Positions 16,268-25,459 of a stretch of DNA of 64,000 bases are shown here, one piece after another. Source of the DNA: an uncultured Mobiluncus sp. GTDB taxonomy: Bacteria > Actinomycetota > Actinomycetes > Actinomycetales > Actinomycetaceae. Every line of letters begins with the position of its first letter. Within the stretch, counting starts at the first letter, position 1. The notes below the pieces were generated by a model. That model was given only the letters and a program-made list of their open reading frames with translations, made no database searches and had not been told where the DNA came from. The stretch spans positions 1 to 64,000 of the forward strand of contig NZ_CALUCZ010000012.1 in NCBI RefSeq assembly GCF_943914685.1, in the 5' to 3' direction. The translations under genes and the position numbers were made by a program.

Positions 16268-16550
16268 CATTTCTCCTGGAATGTTCATAGTGAATACGCA
16301 AAACGGGCGCAACTTGCGGAATCATTTTATCCAACGGAAAAGCTCCGTGATAGGGTTTTCGCCGCGCTCACCCCGGGGGTGTGTAGGGCCGGCCGCTGAG
16401 CCATCTGGTTTCCCCAAACTGGGATTATCCCGTCACTACACTGAGAAATCGTTGAAATGTCTGGACAAGGGAGGCCAATTCCGAGCTTTCACTAATGAGG
16501 GTTTTCTCCAGGCCGATTGAGCGGGTGTCAAGGTCAAAGCTGACGCGCCG

Positions 16551-16573
16551 CCAAGCCTCTGGCTTGGTTTGTT
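16551..16573 (+). terminator. Candidate hairpin in the gap before the LAxTG gene
   Basis: CCAAGCC pairs with GGCTTGG around a TCT loop, followed by TTTGTT. The rest of the 16268-16761 gap contains no gene I can support; the minus frame 16436-16798 has no family features. Confidence 0.4.
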
Positions 16574-16767
16574 ACGGAAAACCTTAGAGGCGCATGAGTC
16601 AGGGGCATTTCTGCCAGGGAATTTGACGAAGTCGCAAGGATAGCGCCAGGACGGCGCGGGTAACCTACGCCCAAAATTCGACGTGGGTTGCCCCAGAGCT
16701 ACCGCGGTTTTCGCTGATATGTAGCGGGAAACGGATTTCATCGAATTTAGGAAGGCTACATTTGCCC

Positions 16768-17394
16768 ATGTTGAGAAATCGTTTATTTGCCATTGCATCG
16801 TTTGCCAGCTTGGTGGTCGCAGGAGGAGTTGCCTCTATCCCGGCTGCTTTCGCAGATGAGTTGAGTTTGGACCAGAGTTCTGCGCCCGCAGTTCTGGCTT
16901 CGAACGCTAACATCCCCGGTTACCAGTCCATGAACTATCCGGTGGACAACCCCCCGGTACAGAGCGAGCCGGTGCCGCCTGTGCGCGAAGAGTTCCCGAC
17001 TGAGTCGCGTGTGGTGCCTTCTGTCCCGAGTGAGGTGACGCCTCCGCTGCCTGCACTGGTGCCCCCGACCTCGAGCACGACAACCTTCCCCGCTCCTCTG
17101 GCGGCTGGTATGACTGAGGCTCCCCAAGGTCCGATGACCCCGGCAGAGGGCGACGCCTCACAGCTGACTCCGCTGGTGGCGGGCGTAACGGAGAGTCCCC
17201 ACGCTCCCGGCTCGGCAAACCAGCCGTTAGCCGCCCAGACGTCGATGCCTGCGGCTCCGGTCTTGGCCAGTACAGAGACCCCGGCCTTGGCGCGTACCGG
17301 TCTGTCTGCCCAGACTGTGTCCCTGGTGGCTGCGCTTTCGGCTATTGCCGGAGTGGCTCTGCTGGTGTTGGCTCGCCGCCGTCAGGAAAACTAA
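16768..17394 (+). CDS. Sortase-anchored (LAxTG-type) proline-rich surface protein
   Basis: The product has about 208 residues. A Sec signal peptide (about 1-30, ending AAFA) is followed by a long disordered segment rich in Pro, Val, Thr and Glu (for example PPVREEFPTESRVVPSVPSE). The C-terminus is a cell-wall sorting signal: LARTG, a hydrophobic helix (VSLVAALSAIAGVALLVLA) and the basic end RRRQEN. LAxTG is the motif used by class E sortases of actinobacteria. AGGAAGG lies 12 nt before ATG 16768 and 6 nt before an in-frame TTG at 16762, so the start may be two codons earlier. The mature protein has no recognisable domain and probably acts as a wall-linked stalk or spacer. Confidence 0.8.
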   Translation: MLRNRLFAIASFASLVVAGGVASIPAAFADELSLDQSSAPAVLASNANIPGYQSMNYPVDNPPVQSEPVPPVREEFPTESRVVPSVPSEVTPPLPALVPPTSSTTTFPAPLAAGMTEAPQGPMTPAEGDASQLTPLVAGVTESPHAPGSANQPLAAQTSMPAAPVLASTETPALARTGLSAQTVSLVAALSAIAGVALLVLARRRQEN

Positions 17395-17420
17395 CAATCG
17401 ACGCCTTCCTTTAGCTTGAG

Positions 17421-17471
17421 GCCAAAGCGCCGGGTGACTGTCCTCAAGGCCAGACTCACCTGGGCTTTGGC
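17421..17471. repeat. Long inverted repeat after the LAxTG gene
   Basis: GCCAAAGC at the left pairs perfectly with GCTTTGGC at the right. The stem continues inward (CCGGGTGA with TCACCTGG, one mismatch), giving about 16 pairs around a 16-nt loop. It is probably the transcript end of the surface-protein gene, though no T-run follows. Confidence 0.5.
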
Positions 17472-17574
17472 ACCAAGCGTTTAACGTGAAATACCAAAAA
17501 GCAAAAACCGAAACTTAGGCTAAACTAAGTAACGGCGAGCCGCCGCTCACGCAGAAAATACAGGACGGAAACTT

Positions 17575-18549
17575 ATGAAACATCATCAGGAAGGTCAGGA
17601 TTCCAGCGACCCTCACGAACCGCACGGTTCGGGCGGCCATTCGCACACTCATACTCACTCGCACAAGGCCGGACGGGGACAGCTCCGGGCAGCACTGGCG
17701 GTAACTTTCACGGTGTTGCTGGCAGAAATTGTGGGCGCGGCGATAACCGGCAGCTTGACCCTGCTGGTGGACTTGGGGCATATGCTCACCGACTGCGCTG
17801 GTCTGACTTTTGCGCTGGTGGCAGCCAGTTTGCAGCAGCGTCCGGCGACGGATCGGCTCACGTGGGGGTGGCGGCGCGCGGAAGTGATTTCGGCAGCTTT
17901 GCAGTCCCTGCTGCTGATTTGCATCGGCGTGTTTGCCTCCATCGAAGCCATTAAACGCCTGATACAACCCGAAAATATTGAGGACCAAGCGCTGCTGGTG
18001 GTGGGCATTATCGGCTTGGTCGGAAACCTGATCAGCCTGACTATCCTGTTGAGTTCCCGACAAAACAACCTGAACCTGCGCGCCGCGTTCCTCGAGGTAC
18101 TGAACGATTCCCTCGGTTCCGTAGCGGTTATCATCAGCGCGGTGGTGATGCGCCTAACCGGGTGGACCCAGATTGATTCCGTGGCGGCGCTGGTCATCGC
18201 CGCGCTCATCGTGCCTCGAGCCATCATGATTTTGCGCCCGGCGGGGGCGATTTTGCTGGAATCGACCCCGCGGGATTTGGATTTGGACCAGGTCCGGGCG
18301 CATCTGTTAGAGCTGCCTCACGTTTTAGCGGTGCATGACCTGCACGCCTCCGCGGTTTCCTCGAACCTGCCGGTGCTGAGCGCACATGTGGTGCTGGCTG
18401 ACGAATGTTTCCATGACGGGCACAGCCTCGAGATTTTGAGCGAGATAGAGAACTGCCTGCAAAACCATCACGGCATCTCGATTTTTCACACCACGGTTCA
18501 GCTAGAACCGGCCTCTCGCGCCCAGCTGCACCGCGAAACCTGGCACTAA
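17575..18549 (+). CDS. Cation diffusion facilitator (Zn2+/Cd2+ exporter, CzcD-like)
   Basis: This is a 324-residue CDF metal/proton antiporter of the cytoplasmic membrane. A His-rich N-terminus (HHQEGQ, then GGHSHTHTHSHKAG) would bind metal. Six membrane helices span about 38-225. The transport-site motif in helix 2 is HMLTD (about 69-73); in helix 5 it is EVLND (about 174-178), where the usual His is Glu, a variant I recall from other actinobacterial members. The cytoplasmic C-terminal domain (about 230-320) contains VHDLHASAVSS. There is an AT-rich promoter region just upstream (about 17500-17535). It is monocistronic. Confidence 0.9.
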   Translation: MKHHQEGQDSSDPHEPHGSGGHSHTHTHSHKAGRGQLRAALAVTFTVLLAEIVGAAITGSLTLLVDLGHMLTDCAGLTFALVAASLQQRPATDRLTWGWRRAEVISAALQSLLLICIGVFASIEAIKRLIQPENIEDQALLVVGIIGLVGNLISLTILLSSRQNNLNLRAAFLEVLNDSLGSVAVIISAVVMRLTGWTQIDSVAALVIAALIVPRAIMILRPAGAILLESTPRDLDLDQVRAHLLELPHVLAVHDLHASAVSSNLPVLSAHVVLADECFHDGHSLEILSEIENCLQNHHGISIFHTTVQLEPASRAQLHRETWH

Positions 18550-18600
18550 ATCCCGCCCCACCGGGCTTGTGCATAACAAAGGCAAACGAGTTGACGAAAA

Positions 18601-19899
18601 TTAGGGAGCTAGAGCCTGTACCGGGACAACTTTGATGCCGGTTTCTCGGTCGGTGTAAGCCAGGTCAGTGCCGCCGACAATCAGCATAAGCGCCCTGGGT
18701 TCTCCCAAAACCTCGGTATCCACCACGTTGCGGGTGGCGTTGAGCCCAGCGATGCCTTGCTCAATGCGATGTTCACCCAGTTTTACTTCCACTCCCAGCC
18801 ATGAGCCGTCTGGTAGAACCACTACCGCATCGAACTCCTTGCCGTTGGAGTCGCGGTAGTGCATGACTCGTCCCTCTATGGCCTCAGCGTAAGTGGCAAT
18901 CTGTTGGTAAACATAGTTTTCAAACACAAAGCCAGCGGTGTTTAGGTCACGCAGCAGCGTATCCACCGAAGCGCCAAGCAGGCTAGCGTACAGAGAAGAA
19001 TCGGCCAAATATAATACCGGTGAGGTACGGGCGGTCGCTTTGGAGCGCAGTTTCGGACTCCACGCCTCCACGCTTTCTACCACAAACAGGCTGAGTAAGG
19101 CTTCAAGCCAGCGCGACACGGTTTGCGGATCTACCGAACCGTCTTGAGCGACAACATCGCCGGTGAGGGTGTTTAACGAAGGTGCTTGCCCGGCGTTTCG
19201 CGCTATCGAACGCAACAGAGCTCGCACTCCCAACGGGCGGCGAATTCGTGAACCAGCTGCGTCGAAGACATCGAAGGCGCACAATCTCTCCACATAGTCA
19301 TTCACATGGTTACGGGCTGCCTTGGCAGTGGCCGAGTGGTCTGCAGGCCAACCCCCGTGCAGGATAATCTCAAACAAATCCGCAACCGGCAGCGGCTCCA
19401 CCTGGGTCAAAGGCAGGTCTCCTCCAGTCGCAAGATGGCGAAAACTCACCCCGCCGGGCAGAACCTGGCGCTCCACCCCGGTCATAGGCCGCATTCGTAC
19501 CCGCGCAAAACGTCCCAAACCGGAATGTCCTTTGACATTTTCCGCAGGCATGGCTGAGCCGGAGAGAATGAACTGGCCGGGACGTTGGCGACTGTCGATT
19601 TCCCGCCTCACGTGATTCCAGATTTCTGGAAGAGTTTGCCACTCGTCGAGCAGAATCGGGGTATTTCCGCTCAAAGCTAGGGAAGGGTCGAGCGCAAAAA
19701 GTCGCCGGAAAGACTCATCGATGTCTACTAGGCGAACCGTTTGTGCCAGTTGTGTTGACGTTGCGGTCTTGCCGCAAGCCTTGGGACCCTCCACAATCAC
19801 GCCGCCCGAACCGGCCAGTTTGGCGGCCAAGATTTCATCGGCGACCCGAGGCAAATAGTTGGAGTTTTTTCCTGTCGTCATAAGGAAATCATAACTCAT
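18601..19899 (-). CDS. AAA-type ATPase with DUF4143 domain
   Basis: The protein has 432 residues. The N-terminal P-loop domain has Walker A VEGPKACGKTATS (about 35-47), a sensor region PILLDEWQTLPEIWN as Walker B, and GQFILSGSAMP. The C-terminal DUF4143 domain (about 210-390) has the nuclease-like RDSNGKEFDAVVVLPDG and LGVEVKLGEH segments, which resemble a PD-(D/E)xK fold. Such ATPases are abundant in actinobacteria and archaea; their role is unknown, with defence, recombination or protein handling proposed. The gene starts within a four-unit 23-bp repeat array (19895-19986) that probably controls it. An ATG at 19881 is an alternative start. Confidence 0.85.
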   Translation of the reverse strand: MSYDFLMTTGKNSNYLPRVADEILAAKLAGSGGVIVEGPKACGKTATSTQLAQTVRLVDIDESFRRLFALDPSLALSGNTPILLDEWQTLPEIWNHVRREIDSRQRPGQFILSGSAMPAENVKGHSGLGRFARVRMRPMTGVERQVLPGGVSFRHLATGGDLPLTQVEPLPVADLFEIILHGGWPADHSATAKAARNHVNDYVERLCAFDVFDAAGSRIRRPLGVRALLRSIARNAGQAPSLNTLTGDVVAQDGSVDPQTVSRWLEALLSLFVVESVEAWSPKLRSKATARTSPVLYLADSSLYASLLGASVDTLLRDLNTAGFVFENYVYQQIATYAEAIEGRVMHYRDSNGKEFDAVVVLPDGSWLGVEVKLGEHRIEQGIAGLNATRNVVDTEVLGEPRALMLIVGGTDLAYTDRETGIKVVPVQALAP

Positions 19900-19986
19900 A
19901 ATAGGAAAATTGTGAACGCTATAATACCAAATTTGTGGCGGCTATAATACCAAATTTGTGGCGGTTATAATCAGTAAAATGTGGCA
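19895..19986. repeat. Four 23-bp tandem repeats over the DUF4143 ATPase start
   Basis: Units start at 19895, 19918, 19941 and 19964. The middle two are identical (GCTATAATACCAAATTTGTG plus GCG); the outer two keep the ATAAT and TTGTG/ATGTG parts. The array covers the start codon and promoter region of the ATPase, so it may be an operator array or a target of the ATPase system. Confidence 0.8.
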
Positions 19987-20057
19987 CTGGGAGTGGTGAT
20001 TGGGGACTCTCTGTCCGCTGCATTCGCCCCGAACGGGGCTATTCCAAAGGTAAAACC

Positions 20058-21455
20058 CTAGAACGCGACCTTGCCGATGAGGGCGATGGCACACAAAATA
20101 ACGGCCATCGGAACATAGACGAAGCGCCCCACCGATAGCCAGAAAGTTCCGCGAGGCCGCGCGGCTCCCCGGTTAATCGCCTCTAACAATTCGTCCTTCT
20201 TCATGACCCAGAACCAAGTGATAGCGCCCAAACTCGCCCCGAGTGGAATGATGTAAATAGAAACCAAATCCATCCACGGCCCCCAAGAGCTAATCGCCTC
20301 CATGCCCAAGCCTGCTCCTAGCGCCAGCACGCACAAGCCGACCAGCACGACTGCGCGGTTCAGGCGGGGGAACCGGTGCAGCAACGATTCGCCCACGGCC
20401 TCAAACATATTTTGCAGCGAACTGACCCCGGCAAAAATCATGGCGACATACAGAATCACCGCGAACAGCTGACCCAACGGAATATCTTGCATGATGGCGG
20501 GTAGGGTCACAAACAGCAGGCCCGGCCCGGCTCCGACGTCAGTGTTATAAGCGAAACACGCGGGGATAATGACCAGGGCGGCCACGACCGCCGCGAGAGT
20601 GTCAAAGAAACCGGTGCGCTGCGAAACTTTCACCACGTCCTCGTCATCGGGCAGGTAAGCGCCGTAAACAATCATGCCGCTGCCGGTAATCGAGAGAGAA
20701 AAGAACGCCTGGCCCATCGCCCACACCCAGACGATAGGATTAATGAGCGCCTCCCAGCGGGGAGTCAGCATAAAGATATAGCCCTCGATAACGCCCGGCA
20801 TCAGCGCCACGCGAATCGCCAGAATCACAAAGATGATAAAGAAAACCGGCATCATAATGCGGTTGGTCTTTTCGATACTTTTCGCTCCGAGGAACAGGGT
20901 AATCAGTGTCCCCACCACGACGATGATATGGAACGGCACCACCGAAAAACCGGTTCCTGAAAAAGATTCAAACCATTTTTCGGTATTAGTTTTCATCAGC
21001 GTCCCGGTCAGGGAATCAAACAGAGCTTTGCACACGTAGGCCACGATGACGGCATACCCAATCGCGATACACAGCGAACCGGCCAACGGCAGCCAGCCCA
21101 ACACACTTCCGACCTTGGCGGCCTGGTCCCCACGGGTGGCCCAAGCGGACCGGTAAGTTCCCAAGGTTCCGGTGCGGGCACGCCTCCCGTTGGCGAACTC
21201 GGCGGGCAGACCCACGTAGGTGAACAGCAGGACAAAGAATATATAGATGAGCAAGAAAGCGCCCCCGCCGTTATTGCCAACTTTGTAGGGAAAACCCCAG
21301 ACATTGGCCATCCCTACGGCGGAGCCGACCGAAGCCAGGATGAATCCCCAGTGGGTAGCGAAACGGTGCGCGGTCTGAACGCCGTGGTGACCGGGCTCAG
21401 GTGCGGCGTTGCTGGTCAGTATGGGCGGCTCGGAGGGGGAAGGAGGGGTTGTCAC
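20058..21455 (-). CDS. Sodium-dependent transporter of the NSS (SNF) family
   Basis: This is a 465-residue LeuT-fold symporter. The first helix contains the NSS hallmark GFILASVGSAVGMANVWGFP with the Na+-binding GSAVGMANVW region, followed by GGGAFLLIY. Eleven to twelve membrane helices are predicted. It would import an amino acid or related amine with Na+; the substrate cannot be read from sequence. GTG start with AAGGAAA 4 nt upstream. The gene stands alone. Its 3' side (19987-20057) contains a short GCCCC-GAAC-GGGGC hairpin, a possible terminator. Confidence 0.92.
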   Translation of the reverse strand: MTTPPSPSEPPILTSNAAPEPGHHGVQTAHRFATHWGFILASVGSAVGMANVWGFPYKVGNNGGGAFLLIYIFFVLLFTYVGLPAEFANGRRARTGTLGTYRSAWATRGDQAAKVGSVLGWLPLAGSLCIAIGYAVIVAYVCKALFDSLTGTLMKTNTEKWFESFSGTGFSVVPFHIIVVVGTLITLFLGAKSIEKTNRIMMPVFFIIFVILAIRVALMPGVIEGYIFMLTPRWEALINPIVWVWAMGQAFFSLSITGSGMIVYGAYLPDDEDVVKVSQRTGFFDTLAAVVAALVIIPACFAYNTDVGAGPGLLFVTLPAIMQDIPLGQLFAVILYVAMIFAGVSSLQNMFEAVGESLLHRFPRLNRAVVLVGLCVLALGAGLGMEAISSWGPWMDLVSIYIIPLGASLGAITWFWVMKKDELLEAINRGAARPRGTFWLSVGRFVYVPMAVILCAIALIGKVAF

Positions 21456-21706
21456 GAGGTTTCCTTATCTAGCTCAGAATCCGGTGAGGCGGGTTCATGC
21501 CACAGTTTTCCCCTTATCGTAGTCGAAAGGGTAGTGAAACTGGGAATTCCCTAGCTTACGGGAAAAACTGGGGTGCGCGGGGGTGCTGCGGGAGTCGCCG
21601 CCGTCACGTGGGGGCTAACTCCCTGTTCTGCGCCTCACGGCTGGTTTTGATAGCCTGGAAAAGGCCGATTCCGGATCTGGAACGGCCAATCAGAAAGGAA
21701 AGATTG

Positions 21707-21970
21707 ATGGGACAGCTCATTGGAATGATTGTGACCGGCGCGGTGATTGGCGCTTTGGCGAGACTATTTAAACGCGGAAAGCAGCCCATCGGTATCCTGT
21801 GGACTATTATCCTCGGAGCCCTCGGCGCCGGTATCGGCGGCTGGTTGGTGCGTATGTTTGGCTACACCAATGCCAACGGTGGCGTGCAGTGGATTCAGTG
21901 GATTGTGTCGATTATCGTCGCCATGATCCTGATTGGCATCTATATGGGGGCTACCGGGAAAAAGAAATAA
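21707..21970 (+). CDS. GlsB/YeaQ/YmgE-family membrane protein
   Basis: The product is an 87-residue protein with three hydrophobic helices and glycine-rich packing (GAVIGALARLFKRGKQPIG, LGALGAGIGGWLV, IVAMILIGIYMG). This matches the transglycosylase-associated family, small stress-linked membrane proteins. The ATG at 21707 has AAAGGAAAG just upstream; the longer frame back to 21497 is not needed. It precedes purT by 66 bp and may share its transcript. Confidence 0.85.
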   Translation: MGQLIGMIVTGAVIGALARLFKRGKQPIGILWTIILGALGAGIGGWLVRMFGYTNANGGVQWIQWIVSIIVAMILIGIYMGATGKKK

Positions 21971-22036
21971 ACGTCACCCCTGGTGCTACCTGGTGGCCGG
22001 TAAAAGTGGCGGTGGAGAAAAAGCTAGGATAGTTCC

Positions 22037-23299
22037 ATGAGCGATTTCCCACTGATTTTTCCGGTAAAAATTTTGCTGCTCGGCGCGGGCGAGCTGGGCA
22101 AAGAATTGACGATTTCCCTGCAGCGACTGGGCTGTCAAGTTATCGCTTGCGATTCATACGCGGGGGCGCCCGCCATGCAGGTTGCCACCGAGCATCGCGT
22201 GTTGGATATGACCGACGCTGCTGCGCTCGAGGCTGTGATCGCGGCGGAGCGTCCCGACCTGATTGTTCCCGAGGTCGAGAAACTCGCCTCCACCGCGCTG
22301 GTTGCGGCCGCGGGGGAGGGGACGCGGGTCGTGCCGTCCTCACGAGTGGTGGAACTGACTTTTGACCGCCAGGGCATTCGCACCCTAGCCGCCGCAACAG
22401 CAAACGTTCCGACCTCGCCTTTTGCTTTCGCCGACTCGTTGGCGGCACTGCAGGAGGGGGCGGAAAAGGTCGGGTTTCCCTGTTTCGTGAAGCCCACCAT
22501 GTCGTCTTCGGGGCATGGCCAGTCTCGCGTGGAGCGTGCCGAGGACCTGCCCGCCGCCTGGGAGGAGGCCTGTTCCGGGGCGCGTGCCGATACCGGGCGG
22601 GTCATCGTGGAGGGCGAAATCGCTTTTGACTACGAAATCACCCTGTTGAGCGTGCGCCACCTGGACCCGGCTGACCCGACGCAGGTTCGCACCAGCTTTT
22701 GCGCGCCAATCGGACACCGGCAATCCTCCGGGGATTACGTGGAATCCTGGCAGCCCCAGGCGATGAAACCCGAAATCCTCAAAAAAGCCCAGGTCACTGC
22801 CCAGAAAGTCCTCGATGCACTGGCAGCCGACACCGCGCGGGCGGCCGCGGCGAGCGGGAAGTCTGCAAACGCTGACGCCGAAAATCCGATGCTGGGCATT
22901 TTTGGGGTCGAAATGTTCGTCAAAGGTGAGGACGTGTATTTCTCGGAGCTCTCCCCACGCCCCCACGACACCGGCATGGTCACCATGATTACCCAGCCGC
23001 AAAACGAGTTTGACCTGCACGCCAGGGCGATTTTGGGGCTGCCTGTGGACACGGCCATGTTCTCTGATGTCAGTGCCGGAGCTTCGGTGCCCCTGAAGTC
23101 TCTGGTCGAGTCCGACCAGCCGCGTTACACAGGCGCGAACGCGGCCCTGCAGGTCAGCCCGGACGCGCAGCTGAGAATCTTTGGCAAGCCGGTAGCTCAC
23201 GTGGGCAGACGCATGGCTGTCGCGCTGGCGACCGGGGCCGACACCGACCAAGCGCGCGCGAAAGCTCACGAAGTCATCGGCAAGGTCACCATTCACTAG
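22037..23299 (+). CDS. purT: Formate-dependent phosphoribosylglycinamide formyltransferase
   Basis: PurT makes formyl-GAR from GAR, formate and ATP, the folate-independent third step of purine synthesis. The 420-residue protein has the N-terminal Rossmann-like domain (KILLLGAGELGKELTISLQ), the central ATP-grasp domain (FVKPTMSSSGHGQS, then VIVEGEIAFDYEIT, and metal site VYFSELSPRPHDTGMVT) and the C-terminal domain. The segments HRVLDMTDA, PEVEKLAS and QNEFDLHARAILGLP are typical of PurT and separate it from PurK. It needs formate, which fits an anaerobe. Confidence 0.96.
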   Translation: MSDFPLIFPVKILLLGAGELGKELTISLQRLGCQVIACDSYAGAPAMQVATEHRVLDMTDAAALEAVIAAERPDLIVPEVEKLASTALVAAAGEGTRVVPSSRVVELTFDRQGIRTLAAATANVPTSPFAFADSLAALQEGAEKVGFPCFVKPTMSSSGHGQSRVERAEDLPAAWEEACSGARADTGRVIVEGEIAFDYEITLLSVRHLDPADPTQVRTSFCAPIGHRQSSGDYVESWQPQAMKPEILKKAQVTAQKVLDALAADTARAAAASGKSANADAENPMLGIFGVEMFVKGEDVYFSELSPRPHDTGMVTMITQPQNEFDLHARAILGLPVDTAMFSDVSAGASVPLKSLVESDQPRYTGANAALQVSPDAQLRIFGKPVAHVGRRMAVALATGADTDQARAKAHEVIGKVTIH

Positions 23300-23448
23300 G
23301 GGTGAGCGCGGCTTTTCCCGCTGAGTTTCGCGGGAGCGCGGCGCGTTGCGGGGGTTTCGGCGAAACTTCCCGCATGTTTTCGCCCGCTCATAATCACCGT
23401 CTTGAGCTCCTGCGTGGATTCGTTGATATGACGCGACTTTCGGGTTGA

Positions 23449-23517
23449 TAGGCCGTGAATTGCAGGGTCGCTAGGCCGTGAATTGCAGGGTCGCTAGGCC
23501 GTAAATTGCAGGGTCGT
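23449..23517. repeat. Three 23-bp tandem repeats between purT and the PFL gene
   Basis: Units TAGGCCGTGAATTGCAGGGT plus CGC start at 23449, 23472 and 23495; the first two are identical and the third differs at two bases. They lie in the 350-bp gap 23300-23648, between convergent genes, where no gene is seen. A GC-rich imperfect hairpin lies at about 23315-23370. Confidence 0.85.
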
Positions 23518-23648
23518 AGTGAGGGTACGTTGGTCAGATTCAAGGTATCCATGACGCTTGGGTAGCAAACTGACCGATCCGTGTAAATTTTATTTCGTGC
23601 GTGAAAATAAACCCGGCAGCGGCATAATCTGTTGAAAACCTGCGGAAA

Positions 23649-25013
23649 TCAGTTTCTAAAGGAATGCACCGGGGCGGGAATCCGCCCGCCGCGAGCTGCA
23701 AAATCGGCGGAAGAGAATTGGGAAACCTCCATCACCGGCGCCCACCCCAACAGGCCTCCGAAGTTGGCGCTGTCCCCCACGCCCTTGCCCGGAACCGGTA
23801 TCACCCGTACCGCGGTAGTCTTGCCCGAAGCGGTGCCAATAGCGGCCTCATCAGCGATTAAACCGGTAATCGTGGCGGGGGTGGTGTCGCCGGGAATCGC
23901 AATCATGTCCAGACCCACCGAACAAATCGCCGTCATGGCTTCGAGCTTTGCCATCGTGATGGAACCGCGCTGCACGCCGTGAATCATATTGATGTCCTCC
24001 GAGACAGGAATGAAAGACCCCGACAAGCCGCCCACCATCGAGCACGCCATCAGCCCGCCCTTTTTCACCGCGTCATTGAGCAGGAATAGCGCGGCGGTAG
24101 TGCCCGGCGCGCCGACCGCGGAGACGCCCATTTCTTCCAGAATCGCCGCCACAGAGTCGCCGACTTCCGCGGTGGGAGCCAGCGACAAATCCACGATTCC
24201 AAAAGGCACGGACAGGCGTTGCGCTACGGTTTGCCCCACCAGCTGGCCCATCCGGGTTATCTTAAATGCCGATTTCTTGATGGCCTCGGCGCATTCCTCA
24301 AAAGGGCGCCCCCGGACCGTCTGCAAGGCGCGCTGCACCACTCCCGGCCCCGAAATCCCTACTGAAATGACCGTATCGGGCTGGCTGACCCCGTGGAACG
24401 CCCCGGCCATGAACGGATTGTCGCCCACCGCATTGGCGAACACGACCAGCTTTGCCGCCCCAATCCCGTCAGCCGCGGCGGTCGCTTGTGCCGTATCCAC
24501 GACCACCTGACCCATCCGCCGCGCCGCCGACATATTGATACCCGTGCGGGTAGAACCGATGTTGACCGACGAACACACGATATCCGTGCTGGCCAGAGCC
24601 TCGGGAATGGAATCAATCAAGGCCAGGTCGCTGTGGGTGGCCCCGGCCTCGACCAACGCGGAATACCCGCCGACGAAGTCGACCCCGACGGCTTTGCCGG
24701 CACGATCCAGAGCTTGGGCAAAAGGCAGCGGGTTCGAAGTGCGGCAAGCGGCCGCCACCAGGGAAATCGGCGTGACCGAAATGCGCTTGTTGATAATCGG
24801 CACCCCGAACTCCCGCGACACCTCACCGGCGGTCGCCACCAGTCGCGACGCGGCCTTGACGATGCGATCTTCGATACGGGCGCAGGCGCGCGCCACGTCA
24901 GAATCAGCACAATCCAGCAGTGACAGCCCCATCGTGACGGTGCGCACGTCCAGTTTGTCCTCGGAAATCATCTGGATGGTTTCCATGATTTGTCGCTCGG
25001 TGTCTAAGCTCAT
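23649..25013 (-). CDS. PFL-family protein (UPF0210)
   Basis: The product has 454 residues from ATG 25013 (GGAG 8 nt upstream), the normal length of the UPF0210/PFL family. Family segments are DVRTVTMGLSLLDC near the start, NKRISVTPISLVAAAC, SVNIGSTRTGINM and GDTTPATITGLIADEAAIG near the end. The family is distantly related to pyruvate formate-lyase-like folds but has no proven activity. It is almost always encoded with an ACT-domain protein, as here (25097-25366), so the pair probably works as one enzyme plus its small-molecule sensor. Confidence 0.9.
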   Translation of the reverse strand: MSLDTERQIMETIQMISEDKLDVRTVTMGLSLLDCADSDVARACARIEDRIVKAASRLVATAGEVSREFGVPIINKRISVTPISLVAAACRTSNPLPFAQALDRAGKAVGVDFVGGYSALVEAGATHSDLALIDSIPEALASTDIVCSSVNIGSTRTGINMSAARRMGQVVVDTAQATAAADGIGAAKLVVFANAVGDNPFMAGAFHGVSQPDTVISVGISGPGVVQRALQTVRGRPFEECAEAIKKSAFKITRMGQLVGQTVAQRLSVPFGIVDLSLAPTAEVGDSVAAILEEMGVSAVGAPGTTAALFLLNDAVKKGGLMACSMVGGLSGSFIPVSEDINMIHGVQRGSITMAKLEAMTAICSVGLDMIAIPGDTTPATITGLIADEAAIGTASGKTTAVRVIPVPGKGVGDSANFGGLLGWAPVMEVSQFSSADFAARGGRIPAPVHSFRN

Positions 25014-25096
25014 TTGTTTTGCTCCAATAGGGGATTCAGAAGGGTTCCCGGTCATCTTCCGGGGCGGGTTCGGGTTTGCGGAGGTCTGGCGGTCGA

Positions 25097-25366
25097 TTAG
25101 AGGGTGTGCATGACGTTGAAAATGGCTTCGGATTGCACCCGGATTTCCAGGTTCTGGGATTGTTCCACCTCAGTCATGGCCTCCTGCAAGTTCGTCAGGG
25201 AGGTGGGGGCGTCGTCCAGTTCCAGCTGCATGATCATCGTGAAGTACGAACCCATCAGGGTCTGGGAAACGTTGGTGATATTGGCTTTCTGGGCGGCGCA
25301 GGCATTGGCTACCGCCGCAATAATCCCGGTGTGGTCGATCCCGGTTACAGTCATGATTGCTTTCAT
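25097..25366 (-). CDS. ACT-domain protein (UPF0237)
   Basis: This 89-residue protein is a single ACT domain: MKAIMTVTGIDHTGIIAAV, then ANITNVSQTLMGSYFTMIM, then the last helix and strand. ACT domains bind amino acids or similar ligands and regulate a partner. It is the first gene of a two-gene unit with the PFL-family protein 83 bp downstream, the standard pairing for UPF0237/UPF0210. Confidence 0.92.
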   Translation of the reverse strand: MKAIMTVTGIDHTGIIAAVANACAAQKANITNVSQTLMGSYFTMIMQLELDDAPTSLTNLQEAMTEVEQSQNLEIRVQSEAIFNVMHTL

Positions 25367-25459
25367 GGCTCAATTATGCCCTCCCCGCGCCGCTCATTTC
25401 GGTAAAAGTAGGTGGAGACAGTGGTGTTGTGCCGAATCTCCGCTAAATGCATTGGGGGT

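Noticed and set aside
16436..16798. Minus-strand ORF in the gap before the LAxTG gene
   Set aside because: Low-quality composition, contains a likely terminator hairpin, no family resemblance.
22385..23296. Long minus-strand ORF opposite purT
   Set aside because: Shadow of a strongly conserved gene on the plus strand.
19895..23517. The two 23-bp repeat arrays as CRISPR
   Set aside because: Units are directly abutting with no unique spacers, and no cas genes are present.
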